Shown here piece by piece: positions 54,438 to 64,000 of a stretch of DNA of 64,000 bases. The translations under genes were made by a program, and so were the position numbers. The notes beneath the pieces are model-generated. The model was given only the letters and a program-made list of their open reading frames with translations, was not told the origin of the DNA and ran no database searches. The DNA lies in NCBI GenBank assembly GCA_030789695.1, contig CM061135.1, forward strand, positions 106,525,262-106,589,261, in the 5' to 3' direction. Each line of letters starts with the position of its first letter. Within the stretch, counting starts at the first letter, position 1. Source of the DNA: Scilla litardierei (lineage: Eukaryota; Streptophyta; Magnoliopsida; Asparagales; Asparagaceae).

Positions 54438-55679
54438 ATTCAATAAAGCATAATTATTTCCAAACACATAGTATGAGATACTAAAACATCTATGTAATAT
54501 ATACAGGTGGCTGAAATGAAGCGAAGATTGGAAGAAGTTCGGAGGACGGTCGGCAATCTGAGCAATCGTTGCTGCTGGGGCCGTGCAAAGACTTTGAGAG
54601 ACATGATCGAGAAGGAGCTGATACTAAATTTTAGTTGAATAAAATGTATCATTCCTCCAAGTGAAAACAATGATTGAGTGTTCAACACTCAAAGTTTATT
54701 TGATAAACAGATTACGGTTCATCTTTATGAATCCGCTGTTTTTAAATGAATGTCTCGGAAATTGTGTTTTCTGTTGAAATTGAGATTTGATTGAGATTGG
54801 CTTAAATTTTCTGTGATTGTGGCTTTCTGAATTGGTTGCGAAAATTCTCGAATTATGATGCAAAGCTTTAGAAAATTTTGTTTTGGAGCTAACTTAATGT
54901 TATAGTCAATCCATAGTTAATTATAGGTTCCAGGGGCGTATAAATTGTGTGCGATCACAATTATACTCATATTAAGATTAATTCTTAATAAACTGCATTT
55001 GGTTATTAAAGAGTTGATATTAAATGTGGTTAAGGGAAAATTACAGTATAGGACGTTTGAGTGAGTGAGTCAATGTCAAGATTCCTTAAACCGATCTTGA
55101 CTTGACTCATTCGTCAAACCGAACCTGACGCTAGTACATTCCATCTAATGCACTTATAAATGGGTTATGCTCTTCATATATATCTAAATATGATTTAGAT
55201 ATAATATTTAAGTACTTAACCATGTAATTCTTAAAGTCAGTGGGAGCCAGCTCGTATAACTAGTTCCGGTCTTTCGGACCAAGTAAAAAGGATTTCCAAC
55301 TTATATGAATCATCTATATAAAACATTGAATCAAAATCATTTTTGATTTAATCGTATATATAGAGACTTATGGTGTCATGTATGTACTTGACATATTGAC
55401 ACAAGAAAATTGGAATGCGCTAAAACTGACTTATAGAAAAGCTAGACCCTACATCTAGATTGTATAAGTTAATTGTTAGCTATACAAAGAAAGAAAAAAT
55501 TGATCCAAATCATTTTTCAAAGGATCAACCATGTGTGATCAAGAGATGTATTAATTAATAATCCATTAAAATGCATTATAGATACTCGTTAGTAAATCTA
55601 CTCTTAGGTTTTTCATATAAATGTCAAAGTGACTGATATGCTATAACGGTATGAGATACCAAGATAAATAGCCTAAGTG
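54438..55679 (+). pseudogene. F pol remnant
   Basis: About 1.2 kb where 3 kb of pol is expected. KVSGS at about 55235-55249 marks the RT region just before the catalytic motif; the following bases do not encode it. The last 60 bp match the end of G's internal region. Otherwise unrecognisable. Confidence 0.5.
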
Positions 55680-55690
55680 CAAGTGGGAGA
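55680..55690 (+). other. polypurine tract of F
   Basis: CAAGTGGGAGA abutting the 3' LTR. Confidence 0.9.
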
Positions 55691-58058
55691 TGTAGTAGGA
55701 TATATGCCCATAAGGCGATTTATCGTAAGTGTACGTCATGTTCATATAATATATGGTATCCATTATCCTAAGTATGAAATCGTTTGAATTAATACACTTA
55801 GATAATGTCCATAAACTTATAGTTAGGTCCTTACGTATCTAAATAAGATCTCGATTATGAGCAGTAAGTGACCAAAAAGAAACGTAAGTCTTAAACGGTT
55901 CGTAGTCATAGATGTGTTGAGAACTGGATATCAACACATCGGATAGACCACTGTGTTTTTGTCTTACCTTAGGGTAATGATGATCTCATAGTCATTCGAC
56001 TTAGCGAAGTCCGAGACGAGAAACAGGTGCTCATTGGAGAATGAGTTCACTGAACGACTAACTTAGAGTTGTTAATGGTTAACATTAACTAAACTGTCTA
56101 TAATAACTCTAGGGTGATGATAGGTAAGGTGGTCCTTAAGAACTGAAGTCATTTGTACGAACCTGTGAGTGAACCGTGTAGCTTAGACCTACGATCTAGC
56201 TTCGAGGCTAGGCTTGCTTAAAGATCTTAGGTTGGGTTGCACCCGAAGCTCTCGAGGCGAGTAGATGACTAAGATGGGATTCGTCACTTCCGTTAAAGGA
56301 AAGTTAGTGTCACAGGCTCAGTACGGTCTTTGTGTTAATCCTAGGCCAGCGTACGTTGTAAGAAGTATAACGTGAATACAACAAAGACCATCGTATACTG
56401 ACCAATGTTGTCTAATAGGGTGGACATCAAACCATACCCTGCCAACAGGAACACAGTCTTGACGAAGGGACTATAGCTAACGACATTCATCACTGACACA
56501 GCTAAAGTAAACACAACGATGCTTTTAGTCAATGGGTCGATCACGTTAGGATGATTCTAAAACAGGGATGACAGCTACTGCTCGTGGTGACCGTCGTCTA
56601 GGGGTTTCGAGCCCCAACCTGTAGTAAGGTCAGGCTGTAGGGTCTCACACAGAGCATCATTCGTGTCTTAGTAATAGGAAGATTTATTAGGAGAGATTCA
56701 TTTAATGATACTGAATAGTTGATATTCACAAAGCTAGTTGTGAACTTAAGTCGTAAATGCAATAGGGAAAACGTTGCATTTGATGCAAACAAAGATTAAA
56801 CGTGTCGTAAATTGGTTATGACAAATTTAGTAGAAAAAAATATATTGGAAAGGGTTACCTGAATGACGGGATCGTCCCGATCTAAACACAGGTTCAAACT
56901 GTGTCCAAATCGGAGCTCAAACGAGCACAGAAACGCGAAAACATTCCAAGTCAAAGTGGGCTAGACCCACTGGGCTAACAAGCCCATCCGCAAGGGCAAA
57001 CAGGCACGGCCCACTGGCAGCAGTGGGCACACGCCCACTGCCCAGTGGGCGGGCAGCCCACCCCCTTGCCTTGGGCGGGCGCGCCCGTTAAGCCTAGTGG
57101 GCGTGCCCTCAACTTAAGTTGTTTTAGGGTTTTTTGAAACCCCAAAAGACGGCTACGAAAATTGATTTCTTGCCCATCTTTGGGCAATTTTTTGAGGGGT
57201 CAAACGAAGTCGAAATTCGTCACCGTTGGTTCCTACGCGTTCACCATTCGAAGCCCTTCGGATTGATAGCTTGTTTGGTGTCTAAAGTTTAATGAGCGAA
57301 GAGAATTAATTCGTTAAAGTTTGCTTTTGTGAAAAGCTCACTAAACTTCAAATTAAGCTAAATTAGCTTAAATGAATTCTCTTTAATTTAGCAATAGTCA
57401 TACATTGCTCACAACGAAAGTAAGAGTGCCGACTCCCTATATAAATAGGGGTGCACTCTCTTCATTGAAAGATACACCAAGTCCTCGATCGAGTAGCTCC
57501 AGAATTTTAGAGCAAGCTCAATCTATGACTAAACTATTCTCTCTCTCTATCTATCTCTCTCTCTTCAATCTATTCTCTGGAGTAGTCCTAGCAAGACTAC
57601 GAAGCGGGTTTGGATTCGGATCTAGACGTCTAAGATGCGGGTCTATTCAAGTGAAACTTTCTACCGCGTGTGATTGACTTGGAGGCGAAAGTCGGCTCAA
57701 GTGGATCGGTGCGAGGGTTCGAGGCGGCTCAGGCGGATCAAGTCAAGGCAGCTCGGCTACGAGGAGCATCAGAAGATAGTGCGGTACATCTTGCCTGCTC
57801 CAGGGCCAAGATTCCGGGTATGTGGTTAAGCAATTTTAGTGTAGATTTAATTTTGTCGATGTAGAATAGATCCCTCTTGGGCTGGTCAGATCCACCCCAA
57901 GTTGGCATAGATCGGGCTAGGTTCTGGCTCTCTTAGAGCCTAGCTAAATTGCTTAGCTAGCTTAGTTTTGTTTTTCTGCTGCGTTTTATGCCCCTGTGGT
58001 CTGTCCGACTTAGGACGGACACTGATTTGAGCTCTGAGGGTTCACCAAAACCCATACA
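55691..58058 (+). repeat. 3' LTR of copia F
   Basis: 2368 bp, collinear with 10994-13370, noticeably more diverged from it than the A LTR pair is from each other. The GC-rich block differs most (56960-57115). It begins TGTAGTAGGATATATG. Confidence 0.95.
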
Positions 58059-58063
58059 CTTTC

Positions 58064-58107
58064 AACTCTCTCATCTCCTCTAATATCGCCACTTCGACCC
58101 TTCTCCA
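58064..58107 (+). other. element D leader, resumed
   Basis: C/T-rich sequence continuing D's leader after the CTTTC duplication. It is cut again by H. No ORF start seen. Confidence 0.5.
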
Positions 58108-58931
58108 TATAGGAAGATATATGCTATCCAGGCAATTTATCCTAGAAAACATCTTGTTCAAATATAAATGGTACTAATTATCCTAGTATGATTAAATGGT
58201 TTTTAATACTTGGATAATTTCCTTAGACTTAAAGTAAGGTCATACATGTATCTAGTTGCATATCTCAATTGTGAAAAGTGAATGACCGATAGGAACTTGA
58301 GTCTTAAAGCGTTTAAGGTCATAAATGTGTCGTGAAAAAGATATCGGCACATCGGACAGACCATTGTGTCTTTGTCTTATCATAAAGAGTAATGATGATC
58401 TCATAATCATTCGACCTGGTAAAGTCGGAGACGAGACACATGTGCTCACTGGAGAATGAGTCCACTGAACGACCCAATAACGAGTTATCAAATCGTTAAC
58501 CTTAACTATATTATCATTGATAACTCTCTAGTGATGATAAACTAGTTGGTCCTTTAGACTTTAGGTTATTGTACGAACCTGTGCATGAACGGTGTCATTT
58601 AGATCTTTGATCTAGTCTCGAGTCTTCACTCGTTGAAAGGTCTTAGGTCGGGTGACACTTGAAGCGTACGATGTAAGTATTGACTAAGATATGATTCGTC
58701 TCTTTTGTTAAAGGGAAGTTAGTGTCACAGGCTCAGTACGGTTCTTTGTGCTAAACCTCGACCGGGATATGTTGTAGGAAGTATAACATGGACATACTAA
58801 AGTCCGATGTATACTGACCAGTTCTAGCTAGTAGGGTTGACGGTTTACCATACCTTAGGCTATGCAGTGACATAGTTATGACGAAGGGACTAAAATTGCG
58901 GTATTCATCACTGACACACTCAGAGTGATCC
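58108..58931 (+). repeat. partial LTR of a third copia element, H
   Basis: Begins TATAGGAAGATATATGC, alignable with the start of F's LTR (TGTAGTAGGATATATGC) apart from TG to TA, and stays alignable for about 800 bp (ACATCGGACAGACC, CATTCGACC, CACTGGAGAATGAG). Element C interrupts it. Whether H is a solo LTR or a full element cannot be seen. Confidence 0.8.
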
Positions 58932-60950
58932 TGACCGGTGCCCCGTTTACGGTTTGGGCACGGTGTCGTTTTATCGCAAGTGCACGGTTAGTGTAGGGTG
59001 CGGGTTTATCAAACTCAGGGTGGTGGATGGCTTGAATGGCTACTAACCTCGCCTAGGTTGTGTGCTAGCTACGCGGATGATGTGGGTGAAAGTGTAGAAA
59101 TAAAAGAAAGAAATGAAAAAGACACGAAATGAATCCCCGCTAACACGGGCTATAGCACTCATGACACTTGGCATTTGACTTGACCCAGGGTGAGACATTG
59201 CCCCAAAAGGTGATACCTAGTGTCCATGGCCCGATATTCCGGTCGATGCCTAGTACGCTAGGTCTACCCGGTTTCGGACGGTGGGCATTCCCATGTCCAT
59301 TAACACCTTTCGCAACCGGGAGCATTAAGGCCACAATGATAACTCCCAATATTTCGTTCAATACGTTCCCACATGCGAGGACTCGATGTCTATGCTAGGG
59401 GCGTGAGCTGTGGCTAAGGAGTCAACCGCCAATTTATTCCCCCTTGGTCTGACAATCAGAGGTGGTCTTTCTCCCGCCAATGACAATGAAACACCCCCGC
59501 GTAACCCTAATGGCCAAATAGGTCGAATGTGATTTCTAGCAATACATCGAAGCGGATCTTGACTGGACAAGACACCGGACCCCAATCCCCAACACAACTA
59601 GTGTGTTGCCATACGAATTGGACTCAGATTGCTAGAAATCCCCATTGACACATTTCATCGAACACGTACCATGCAATCAAGTCAAATGAAACAACCCAAG
59701 CATCAATCCTACCCTAACCCGTATTAGGGTTCATCAATACTACTCAATGGTGAAGAACAAAAAAACAATCAAAACAAAAGACGTACAAACGTTCACCATC
59801 AAGCAAAAATAAACACAATACAAAACAATGGAAAACAAGAGAAAGAAATATGTATCTCGCGTTTGAATCTTCAATCCATTACAAGATTTATTGGAAGATT
59901 AAACCTAATCTAATCTAAACTAAAACTCCCAAGAAATGGGAGGGAAGCTGCTCAAAAAATAATGGAAGAAGCTCTCCATTCGTGCCCCAAACTCAAATAT
60001 ATAACCCCTCCAAGACCCCACCGGTTTGGATCCAGAAAACCCAATAAAACTGTCAAAACCGGCCCACCCGATTGGGTGGAAGTTCACTCGATCGGGTGGG
60101 ATGAAACAGAGACTAAACAGCTGAAATTTGGCTCACCCGGATGGCCACCCGGACACCAACCGATCGGTTGATCTGGAAACCTAGACAGCAACCCATTTCA
60201 GCACACAGCTGCGCTCAGAAATTTCCAGAAAAATGTAGATAAATCGGATTTGGGCATGCGACCTATCGTTGGAAAGCTAACGACGATGCCGACGCTAAAA
60301 AAATAAGAGATCACCCAAAATCCCTCTGGAATGATAGAAGATCTTCAATGAATGCATCAGTAGTGCGTGAAAGGGGAAGAAAAGGCCACCCGATCGGTTG
60401 AAACATCAACCGATCGGGTGAGCTGGTTGTTGCATTGGCCATCGGGTTTCAGAAGCTTCAACCGGGCGCTGAGGTGAGTGGGTTGCATGACCGGGTCGTC
60501 GTTTGGGAAACTTCAGCTTCAGATGAACCGATCGGGTGAGATATCACCCGATCGGTTGGAATTAAGCTCAAAATTCCCGAGAAATCTGTTGGGATGAACC
60601 GATCGGTGAACCGGTCGGTTGACCTTGCACTTCGCTCCAGCTTCAGTCCGGGTCGGAAACGCGTGCATCACCCGATCGGTTGGCTGTGTCCAACCGGTCG
60701 AGTGGGGGCTGAAAAGTGGCAATATTGGTCGTTTGACCCCCTGGATCACGCGTGACTCCTCCCGTTGCTCCGGGGACTCATGATATCATCGTTTTATGTC
60801 CCCTACGCCAGCAAACTCCTACAAATATAAAAAACACGGAAGAGTGAAAGAAAACAAGAAAATACGAGAAAACAGATACGAGACGGCAGAAAATAATGGA
60901 ACAACATAAAAGAAAACGTGCGTGAATATATGAAACATAAATGCACGTCA
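58932..60950 (-). repeat. C 3' LTR
   Basis: About 2.0 kb, ends AATGCACGTCA. Shares with B the U3 palindromes and the end of the LTR, and with A and B the block CGCAAGTGCACGG plus CAAACTCAGGG near 58972-59020. Confidence 0.85.
59994..60705 (-). promoter_or_regulatory. palindrome array and TATA box, C 3' LTR
   Basis: TATA-like GTTATATATTTG (minus strand, about 60004-59993). Pairs of 16-bp sites repeated at exactly 20 bp: cores at 60068/60088, 60390/60410 and 60528/60548. Others, for example TCACCCGATCGGTTGG near 60668, extend to 60705. Confidence 0.85.
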
Positions 60951-60989
60951 AAATCCCCCAAGCTGAACCCTTCCTCGTCCTCGAGGAAG
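60951..60989 (-). other. C polypurine tract with hairpin
   Basis: CCCCCAAGCT at 60955-60964, spacer GAACC, stem CTTCCTCG, loop TCCT, stem CGAGGAAG: 8 of 8 pairs. Confidence 0.9.
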
Positions 60990-62754
60990 ACAAGTGAGAG
61001 TAGGAGCTCGGAGGGAGAAAATAGAGAGAAAGAGAGAAAAAGAGAACTTAAATCCTAAATCACCCGTAAGGGCCAACAAAATCAAACACGCCACACTAAG
61101 CAAGCATACGAAAAAACACAACACTAAACCTAGGAATGTGAGTCCAAACAAGTGTCGTGGGCTCACGCAGTGAAGCGCGAGTGAGTGTGGTCATGTGCTA
61201 GCAGACGGTGTCGGTATCTACATTGTGCAATAAGGCTCCATATACACATACCCAAAGAAAGACCCAAATATCGATTCAATTTGAAATTGCGGTGAATATT
61301 AGCTCAAGCATGCATGAGAAGAGTATAAGAATAGAAGCGTATCATGCATCGGGGATTCCACAGCTAGGGACAAGGAAATCACCACACTATAGCCTAGATA
61401 ATCGCTAGAAGGTCCCTATGCCATGTGTTTTCGAAAACGATGGAGGTTGAGAAGGTGTGGAGTAGAACACTCGGTGCAAATTCTCGCCTTTCCTTTATTC
61501 TCGGTAGATAGGAAAAATATTCACACTGGAAATTTTTGGGTTTTGGGTATTTGTATTTTTTTGGATTTTTGGCTAAACATTTTTTTTTTTCTATTTTCTT
61601 TTCTTTTTTGGGTTTTTCTTTTCTCTCTTTTTTTGGATTTTTGGATATTGGGATATATACATGTGTACTCTCCCAAGTGGGAGAACGGTACACGACGAGA
61701 GAATTTGCACCAAGTAAAATAAAAATGAAATCGGATTCTAAACACTTGGGCAAAGGAGATATTTCTCGCTAATCAGAGCATAGGCTAAATGGGTTATCCT
61801 AGTCCTTGTTTGTGGAATCCCGACACATGCGAATTGAAACATACGATATAAACATATAACATGCATATAGAAGCAGACAGTAGAAGTAAATACCGCATAT
61901 TCAAATCGAAGCATGATAATCTAGGGGTCAACCAAGGATAGGTATATAAATCAACAACACAAAGTAGAAGAACACAATAAGCTAGTCACGACACACAACT
62001 CACATAGAAGCATAGTGAACCCACGAAACATGAAATGCAATAGGACTCGGCTTCCTAGGGTTAGTGAATGTGATCATCGTAGCTATTCTAAGTGTGTGTG
62101 TGTGTTTCAGTGGCAATTCATTATATGGAGTCATCTCTAGGAGAGAGAGAACAAAAGATGAGAAGAAAAAGAAAAACACGATGGAAAACAACTCAAAAAT
62201 GAAGAAAAACGACACAAATGACGCACGAAGTGCGACTCCCCCAAGCTGAAACTTGCATTGCCCTCAATGCAATAATAGTTTATACGGGAGGGCAAAGAAA
62301 ATGGGGGGGGGTGCGCACCGACACAAAAAGTGAAAACCATGAAAAACACTTGAACGAAACTAAAAAATAAAGAAAAAGAAACACTCAAATAAAAGATGTA
62401 AAACACGACGAAAGAACACATTGACACAGACACACAACAACGACAAGCGAAAACATGCACACAAATCGATTCCCCCAAGCTGAACATGACAATACTAGCG
62501 AAATGATATGATCAATGTGATGCAGAAATATGCAAGGGGAAGATCGAAAAAGAAAAGAAAGAAATCAAAATGCAGGAGAGACGGTGTGCTCATTCTCCTC
62601 AGAAGAGGATGTGGGGTGTGGGCGGTAGAAGTGATAGAAGGGCACAACATGATGGGCTATTATGATGCAAAAGCAAATCCTAGATACGCTCCCCTCGCTA
62701 ATGAGAGGAGACGAGATTATTCAAATCTAAACTAAAAAGGGGTAAATTTTTACA
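60990..62754 (-). other. C 3' non-coding region
   Basis: Collinear with B's 3' region through about 62480. It holds the duplicated module at 62238-62272, a GT microsatellite (about 62092-62106) and a third CCCCCAAGCT near 62474 with no hairpin. No gene seen. Confidence 0.8.
62238..62272 (-). other. internal copy of hairpin-polypurine module (C)
   Basis: CCCCCAAGCT, spacer GAAAC, stem TTGCATTG, loop CCCT, stem CAATGCAA. Identical to B's copy at 31949-31983. Confidence 0.85.
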
Positions 62755-63990
62755 CTACTGGACTAGGATACACCTGAGCATAGGCGGATCTAAGATCTGA
62801 AGTGGGGCAGGTAGCTGCTCTAACTGCTCCTTCTGTGGCTCCGCCAGAAGTGCTGTGCCACGAGTGCCAATGGACCCAAGCAATGCACCTCCAAGCATCC
62901 CTCGTAGGTGTCCACCTGTGACCTGCAAAGGACGAGGTGCATTAGTCCATGGCAAGAAATTATTTCCCAAAATAAATGTATCCCAGAGATAATTGTCAAC
63001 ATGAGATGGAAAAATAATAAAAGGGTGATGAATACTCCCTGAGAATGGGTCGCTATCCTCTGTACTAGCGACGACCAAATCCTAGCTCTCCATGAGAAGT
63101 GGCTCTCCAGGTGGTGACACATCACGACATACCTCAAGGGAAGTAGATCATGTGTCCTGCGAGAGATATGGTATGTCAAATATATACAAGTCTAAAGAAA
63201 TAGGAAGTGAAAAGCGAGACTCAAAAGTGGAGTGAGAGTGAGTATGAAAATCTCCCTGAATAGGGGCAATATGCTCAAGTAGATGCTCAGCCGCAGAAGA
63301 AGTGGAGAGCGACGGTAAAGGTAGATGTGACTCAGGCTCCATGGAGTGGACCATCGTATCCTAGCCCTCATGCACATCCTCCTCGATGATATGCTCATGC
63401 TCCACCATCTGCCCGATGTCCTGAATGACATCCTCGTGGTTGACCACAGACCAAGGAAGAAGCAGCAACAGAGATGACAGCGGAGGTGGATGTGGAGCGG
63501 ACCACTCGTATGTTGTCGTGGTGTCCGTGTCCTCACACACATCCTCCTCGCCGGTATGCATAAGCTCTGTGGTCTCCTCGGTGCCCTCGTAGGACTCATG
63601 TGGGGTATCCAAATCAAGACGAGAAGTCTCTCCCACAAATCCTAGAGACATCTCCCCATCCTCACTATCACCATCAAAAAATGCTTCGTCATCCAAGTGG
63701 TAGTGTTGGAAAAATGGGGTATCGGCATAAGATTTGTCTATGGGGGCCGATGAGATGGTGGTCTCAACCATGAAAGTGGGTATATCCTCTCCTTCATCCC
63801 CTCTCCTTGGTGTAGGCTCGGTGATTGGTACCATGAAGTTTTGTAATAATTGGCCTTGGTTAAACATGGCACTTACAAGGAGAGACACGAGGCTTGATTC
63901 TTCTTGTGTTGGTGGAGGGATATAAGGTTGAGGAAATGAATGGGAGGTGTTTGGGCAATGGTTGTGGGAAAATGTATGGCCATGGTGTAG
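62755..63990 (-). pseudogene. unrecognised decayed ORF in C
   Basis: One minus-strand frame is readable from the right edge region to 62755 with in-frame stops near 63361, 63148 and 63087. In order it shows a His/Pro/Gln-rich start (SFPQPYIPPPTQEESS), SLLVSAMFNQGQLLQNFMV, a strongly acidic middle (DDEAFFDGDSEDGEMSLGF), LEHIAPIQGDFH, then FPSHVDNYLWDTFILGNN and a Leu/Gln-rich end. The Pro/Gln start loosely recalls the end of plant gag proteins, but I do not recognise any domain. It is not similar to the third ORF of A or B. It may be a C-specific gene or a captured fragment. Confidence 0.45.
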
Positions 63991-64000
63991 GGGGAGGCTC

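Larger units (their letters stand above)
10994..58058 (+). mobile_element. Ty1/copia element F, split by a nested insertion
   Basis: Bounded by TGTAGGAGG at 10994 and CCCATACA at 58058 and flanked by the TSD CTTTC (10989-10993 and 58059-58063). Its own sequence is about 8.8 kb: 5' LTR, 4.0 kb internal region and 3' LTR. The remaining 38 kb is element E1 and everything inside it. The TGGTATCAGAGC primer site and AAGTGGGAGA polypurine tract place it in Ty1/copia, + strand. Only gag and pol scraps remain, so it is non-autonomous or long decayed. Confidence 0.95.
58932..64000 (-). mobile_element. Athila-like element C, 3' part (runs off the window)
   Basis: Starts TGACCGGTGCCCCG at 58932 after a candidate TSD GATCC (58927-58931). 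It has a 3' LTR, polypurine module and 3' non-coding region clearly related to B, then unfamiliar decayed coding sequence to the right edge. The 5' half and the second LTR are outside. Confidence 0.85.

Overview
This is plant nuclear DNA made almost entirely of nested LTR retrotransposons. I see no host gene, tRNA, rRNA or CRISPR array. A flowering plant is implied by Athila/Tat-type gypsy elements (tRNA-derived primer sites of the form TGGYGCCATTGCCGGGGA, gag-protease polyproteins and a third ORF), by Ty1/copia elements primed by the TGGTATCAGAGC site, by long LTRs of 1.7-3.7 kb, and by a small Helitron. The species cannot be read from the sequence. It looks like a repeat-dense heterochromatic region.

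Layout, outermost to innermost, with 5-bp target-site duplications (TSDs) read directly at five of the joints. The oldest layer is an Athila-like element on the + strand, here called D: a decayed integrase (8984-10036) and an internal promoter region (10.1-10.99 kb). A large non-autonomous LTR element, P (window start to 8983), sits inside D's integrase. A copia element F (10994-58058, TSD CTTTC) splits D after its internal promoter. F's gag is split by a large coding-less LTR element E1 (15931-54213, TSD TTGGC). E1's left LTR holds Athila-like element B (16934-38269, TSD ATCCA, minus strand). B's left LTR holds Athila-like element A (17524-29542, TSD GCCCT, minus strand), the youngest-looking copy. 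E1's right LTR holds copia element G (42036-51277, TSD CACAC, minus strand) and a 286-bp Helitron (53487-53772). To the right, D resumes for about 45 bp, then comes a fragment of a third copia LTR (H, 58108-58931), cut by another Athila-like element C (58932 to beyond the window end, minus strand).

Coding capacity is poor. A keeps gag-protease (one in-frame stop) and a long third ORF (one frameshift) but has no reverse transcriptase, RNase H or integrase. B keeps decayed gag-protease and a short, internally deleted third ORF. F keeps only a gag riddled with stops, G only pol fragments, and P and E1 have no coding sequence. Everything here would have to be mobilised by proteins made elsewhere.

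The most interesting signal is regulatory. The Athila-like elements carry arrays of long palindromes just upstream of TATA boxes, in the LTR (A, B, C) and again inside the element between the end of pol/protease and the third ORF (A, B, D). The palindromes differ between families (CACTCGGCCGAGTG in A; TCACCCGATCGGGTGA and relatives in B and C; ATGCGACCGCAT-like sites in D) but share the core CGRYCG. In A and B/C they fit the single consensus TCACYCGRYCGRGTGA, and neighbouring sites are often exactly 20 bp apart in B and C. Three further unexplained structural systems recur: five hairpins with an identical 14-nt loop but unrelated stems in the LTR of A; a hairpin fixed 5 nt from the polypurine tract and duplicated inside A, B and C; and a covarying hairpin around GGGAGGCAACCC after the pol/protease region of A, B and D.
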